Positions 62,200-64,000 of a DNA stretch of 64,000 nt are shown piece after piece. Origin of the DNA: Chrysophaeum taylorii (Eukaryota > Sar > Pelagophyceae > Pelagomonadales > Pelagomonadaceae); the NCBI GenBank assembly GCA_029834535.1, contig JAQMWT010000528.1, positions 46,697 to 110,696 on the forward strand, given 5' to 3'. Within the stretch, counting starts at the first letter, position 1; each line of letters begins with the position of its first letter. Under the pieces are notes generated by a model. The model made no database searches. It saw only the letters and a program-made list of their open reading frames with translations, and was not told the origin of the DNA. The position numbers and the translations under genes are program-made.

Positions 62200-64000
62200 A
62201 CATCTACTTATGCGGTGCTAACGTTATAAACCCTTTAATAACACCCCATGTTAATCATTTAGCCGATGTTGTCCTTAATCCTGAAAACGGTCAATTCCGT
62301 GTTTCATCTAAACTGACTTTCCCGCTTCTTATTTCTACATCTCCTCCTGATTATGAACAACATCCACCTCCCGCACCTTCACTCGACATTGCCTTCTCTG
62401 TTCACAGCACCCCAATGATGCGGCGCAGAGGGGGAATGCTATGCCTACCGACACTGACCATGAGAGGGGGACTCCTTCTTCTCATCTCCATGCTCCCTCT
62501 CCCGCTCCCGCATGTGCTCCAGCTGCTCCTGCACCCGCCACTTCCGCCACCACACCTACATGTAAAGTGTCTCCCGACACTCTGCCACTTTTACCATCTT
62601 ATCGGTCTCTCTATTCCCAGGATGTCCTCTGTCTCACCCGTGGTCCTCATCACCCTCAGCCTCGTCGCAAAACCAATCTCAAGGATGTTCTTACTCGTAT
62701 TGCTTCGCCTACTGTCGCCGCTAATAAACAAGCCGGGGGTACGCTTGCCGACTTCAAGTACGACATATCCAAGCAGTACATTACATTCTGCGACCCCACC
62801 CTCCACTCCCTTCATATCGCTCATGGCATCCACTGGACGGCTATACCTCCAAGAGGGGGAATTTGCACCATCCCTTCATCACCAAGTGCACCAAGCGATT
62901 TCACAGTCCCCTTCAGTTATGTGTCATAGGAGCCATAGCCACCCATCGCCTGATGCTCCTCATGTCCACTTCTACGACGACGTCAATTTTGCCGACTTTC
63001 ACCTTCCTCAAGCTCTCGTTCATTTAATTTCTGAACATGCTCACGCCTTTCAAGTTCCTCCCGCTCAATATGCTTATGCTTTGTTCACGCCCCACTCAAT
63101 TTTGGATCATAATGACGCTTCTTATGGTGCTTCCGAGCCTCATCTCTCCGCCATCGAAGACTATATCACCGTGCAATCGCATTACATTGAAGCCCACCTT
63201 GGTGATGCCCCTCTACTAGTCGTTCAGCTCATCGAAGATCCCGATCACGCTCATCTGCCCGATAATGTCGCTTCTTACGCAATTACTCATCTGACGACGA
63301 CTCATGATCCCAGCACGGTTGGTTCGGACGAATACAAGATTCAAGCCAAAGATATCAAAATTGATGAATATGAATTGAACCGCCTCAAAGGTCTCTCAGA
63401 CGCTGATCGCAAAGCTTATGTTGCTGCCATCTCCAAAGAGATTTTTGACATTGTTAAGTTTGGCTGCTTTAAACTAGCGCTGCCAATGGTCAACTCAATG
63501 CCTATTGACACCCGTCTCGTCCTACGTATAAAAACCAACGCTGCTGGTCAGTACATTAAACATAAAGCACGCCTGGTACTACGAGGATTCTTAGCCTCTC
63601 TGGGCACCGATTTCTTCAATACACTCAGCCCTATGGCACAGCTTACCGGCATCCGTTGTGTTTTGGCGCTAGCAGCTCATCTGCGACTTCCCGTCTATCA
63701 TGTCGACGTCCCTAACGCTTTTGTTCAAGCCCCCATCGATTCACATGTCTACGTTAAACTGCCACAAGGCATTTACCTTCTCGATCCCGAAGATACTAAA
63801 TACCAAGGCCGCCGTCTCCCAAAGCTACTTAAATCTCTCTATGGATTACGTCAGAGCCCCTGCCCTTTGGAATCAAACCATAAACAAACAGCTTCTTTGG
63901 GATCCATTAGGCATACACGATTTTCGAACAGCATGCGACGCTAAGTCCAGTACAGGGACACATCATTTACGCTAAAGTCCAAACTGACGCTACATTTTTA
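62200..64000 (+). pseudogene. copia reverse transcriptase, truncated by window end
   Basis: After a Pro-rich linker in two frames (frame changes near 62430 and 62930), the reading enters an acidic region and then the RVT_2 domain: HKARLVLRGFLASLGTDFFN, TLSPMAQLTGIRCVLALAA, YHVDVPNAFVQAPIDSHVYV (motif A Asp) and KLLKSLYGLRQSP. A one-base break near 63860 then shifts the frame to ALWNQTINKQLLWDPLGIHD. The catalytic YVDD box and RNase H lie beyond the window. It is clearly Ty1/copia, not gypsy. Frame breaks show the copy is inactive. Confidence 0.5.

Larger units (their letters stand above)
54160..64000 (+). mobile_element. Ty1/copia-type retrotransposon with methyltransferase-like gene, interrupted
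   Basis: From about 54160 the composition turns AT-rich. The plus strand then encodes, in order, a cytosine-methyltransferase-like region, an integrase zinc finger and core, and (after two inserted retroelements, 56915-61783) the rest of the integrase and a copia reverse transcriptase that runs off the window. Gag and the aspartic protease were not recognised. No LTR could be identified on the left, and the right end lies outside. Several frameshifts (about 54950, 56297-56330, 62430, 62930, 63860) show the copy is dead. Confidence 0.5.

Noticed and set aside
1-64000. tRNA, rRNA, riboswitch or bacterial operon signals
   Set aside because: No cloverleaf-like or rRNA-like conserved stretch was noticed. 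Introns and codon context show nuclear eukaryotic DNA, so ribosome-binding sites were not annotated.

Overview
This window is eukaryotic nuclear DNA, probably from a unicellular alga. It carries genes with short GT-AG introns, telo-box-like AACCCTA motifs, GC-rich genes with strong codon bias, and a heavy load of decayed transposons. The 37-residue helical-repeat/RAP proteins and the transposase families resemble those of pelagophyte-like stramenopiles, haptophytes and dinoflagellates. I cannot fix the species from sequence alone. I saw no rRNA, tRNA or CRISPR.

Layout. 0-2.1 kb: a decayed WD40-repeat gene (minus) and the tail of a transposase. 2.5-12.0 kb: the main block of intact host genes. 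These are a single-exon UDP-sugar pyrophosphorylase, a 12-exon gene with GNAT-like, PHD-like and Myb/SANT domains, a 5-exon Lys-rich gene with a homeodomain-like end, and a secreted glycoprotein with a vWD-like motif (minus). 13.1-14.5 kb: broken minus-strand reading frames whose breaks sit on A/T homopolymers. 14.5-33.1 kb: three copies of one retroelement family, a hAT-like DNA transposon, and a tandem pair of large RAP proteins with 20 and 22 near-identical 37-residue repeats. 33.1-50 kb: a transposon graveyard with two copies of an RNase H-like transposase, an inverted second copy of the hAT-like element with a recognisable target duplication, and a Mutator-like transposase. 51.7-52.9 kb: an intact two-exon secreted J-domain/bulb-lectin gene (minus). 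52.9-54.2 kb: a partial duplicate of the Lys-rich gene and a chromodomain-like remnant. 54.16 kb to the window end: an AT-richer Ty1/copia-type retrotransposon whose integrase is split by two retroelement insertions in opposite orientation.

Most striking points. (1) The copia-type element carries what reads as a C5-cytosine DNA methyltransferase upstream of its integrase. (2) The inserted retroelement has a reverse transcriptase with a changed catalytic box, a PD-X12-DxK endonuclease-like motif, and a series of internally deleted derivatives sharing both ends. (3) The two tandem RAP proteins share flanks and terminal repeats, but their central repeats differ by reshuffling of a few variable positions, as expected of a target-recognition array that is recombining. 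Host genes form no operon. The links between them are inferred only from domain content: sugar-nucleotide metabolism, chromatin/transcription, organelle RNA binding, and secretory folding.

[Form note: the original answer gave no feature confidences; every confidence of 0.5 is a placeholder required by the schema, not an estimate.]
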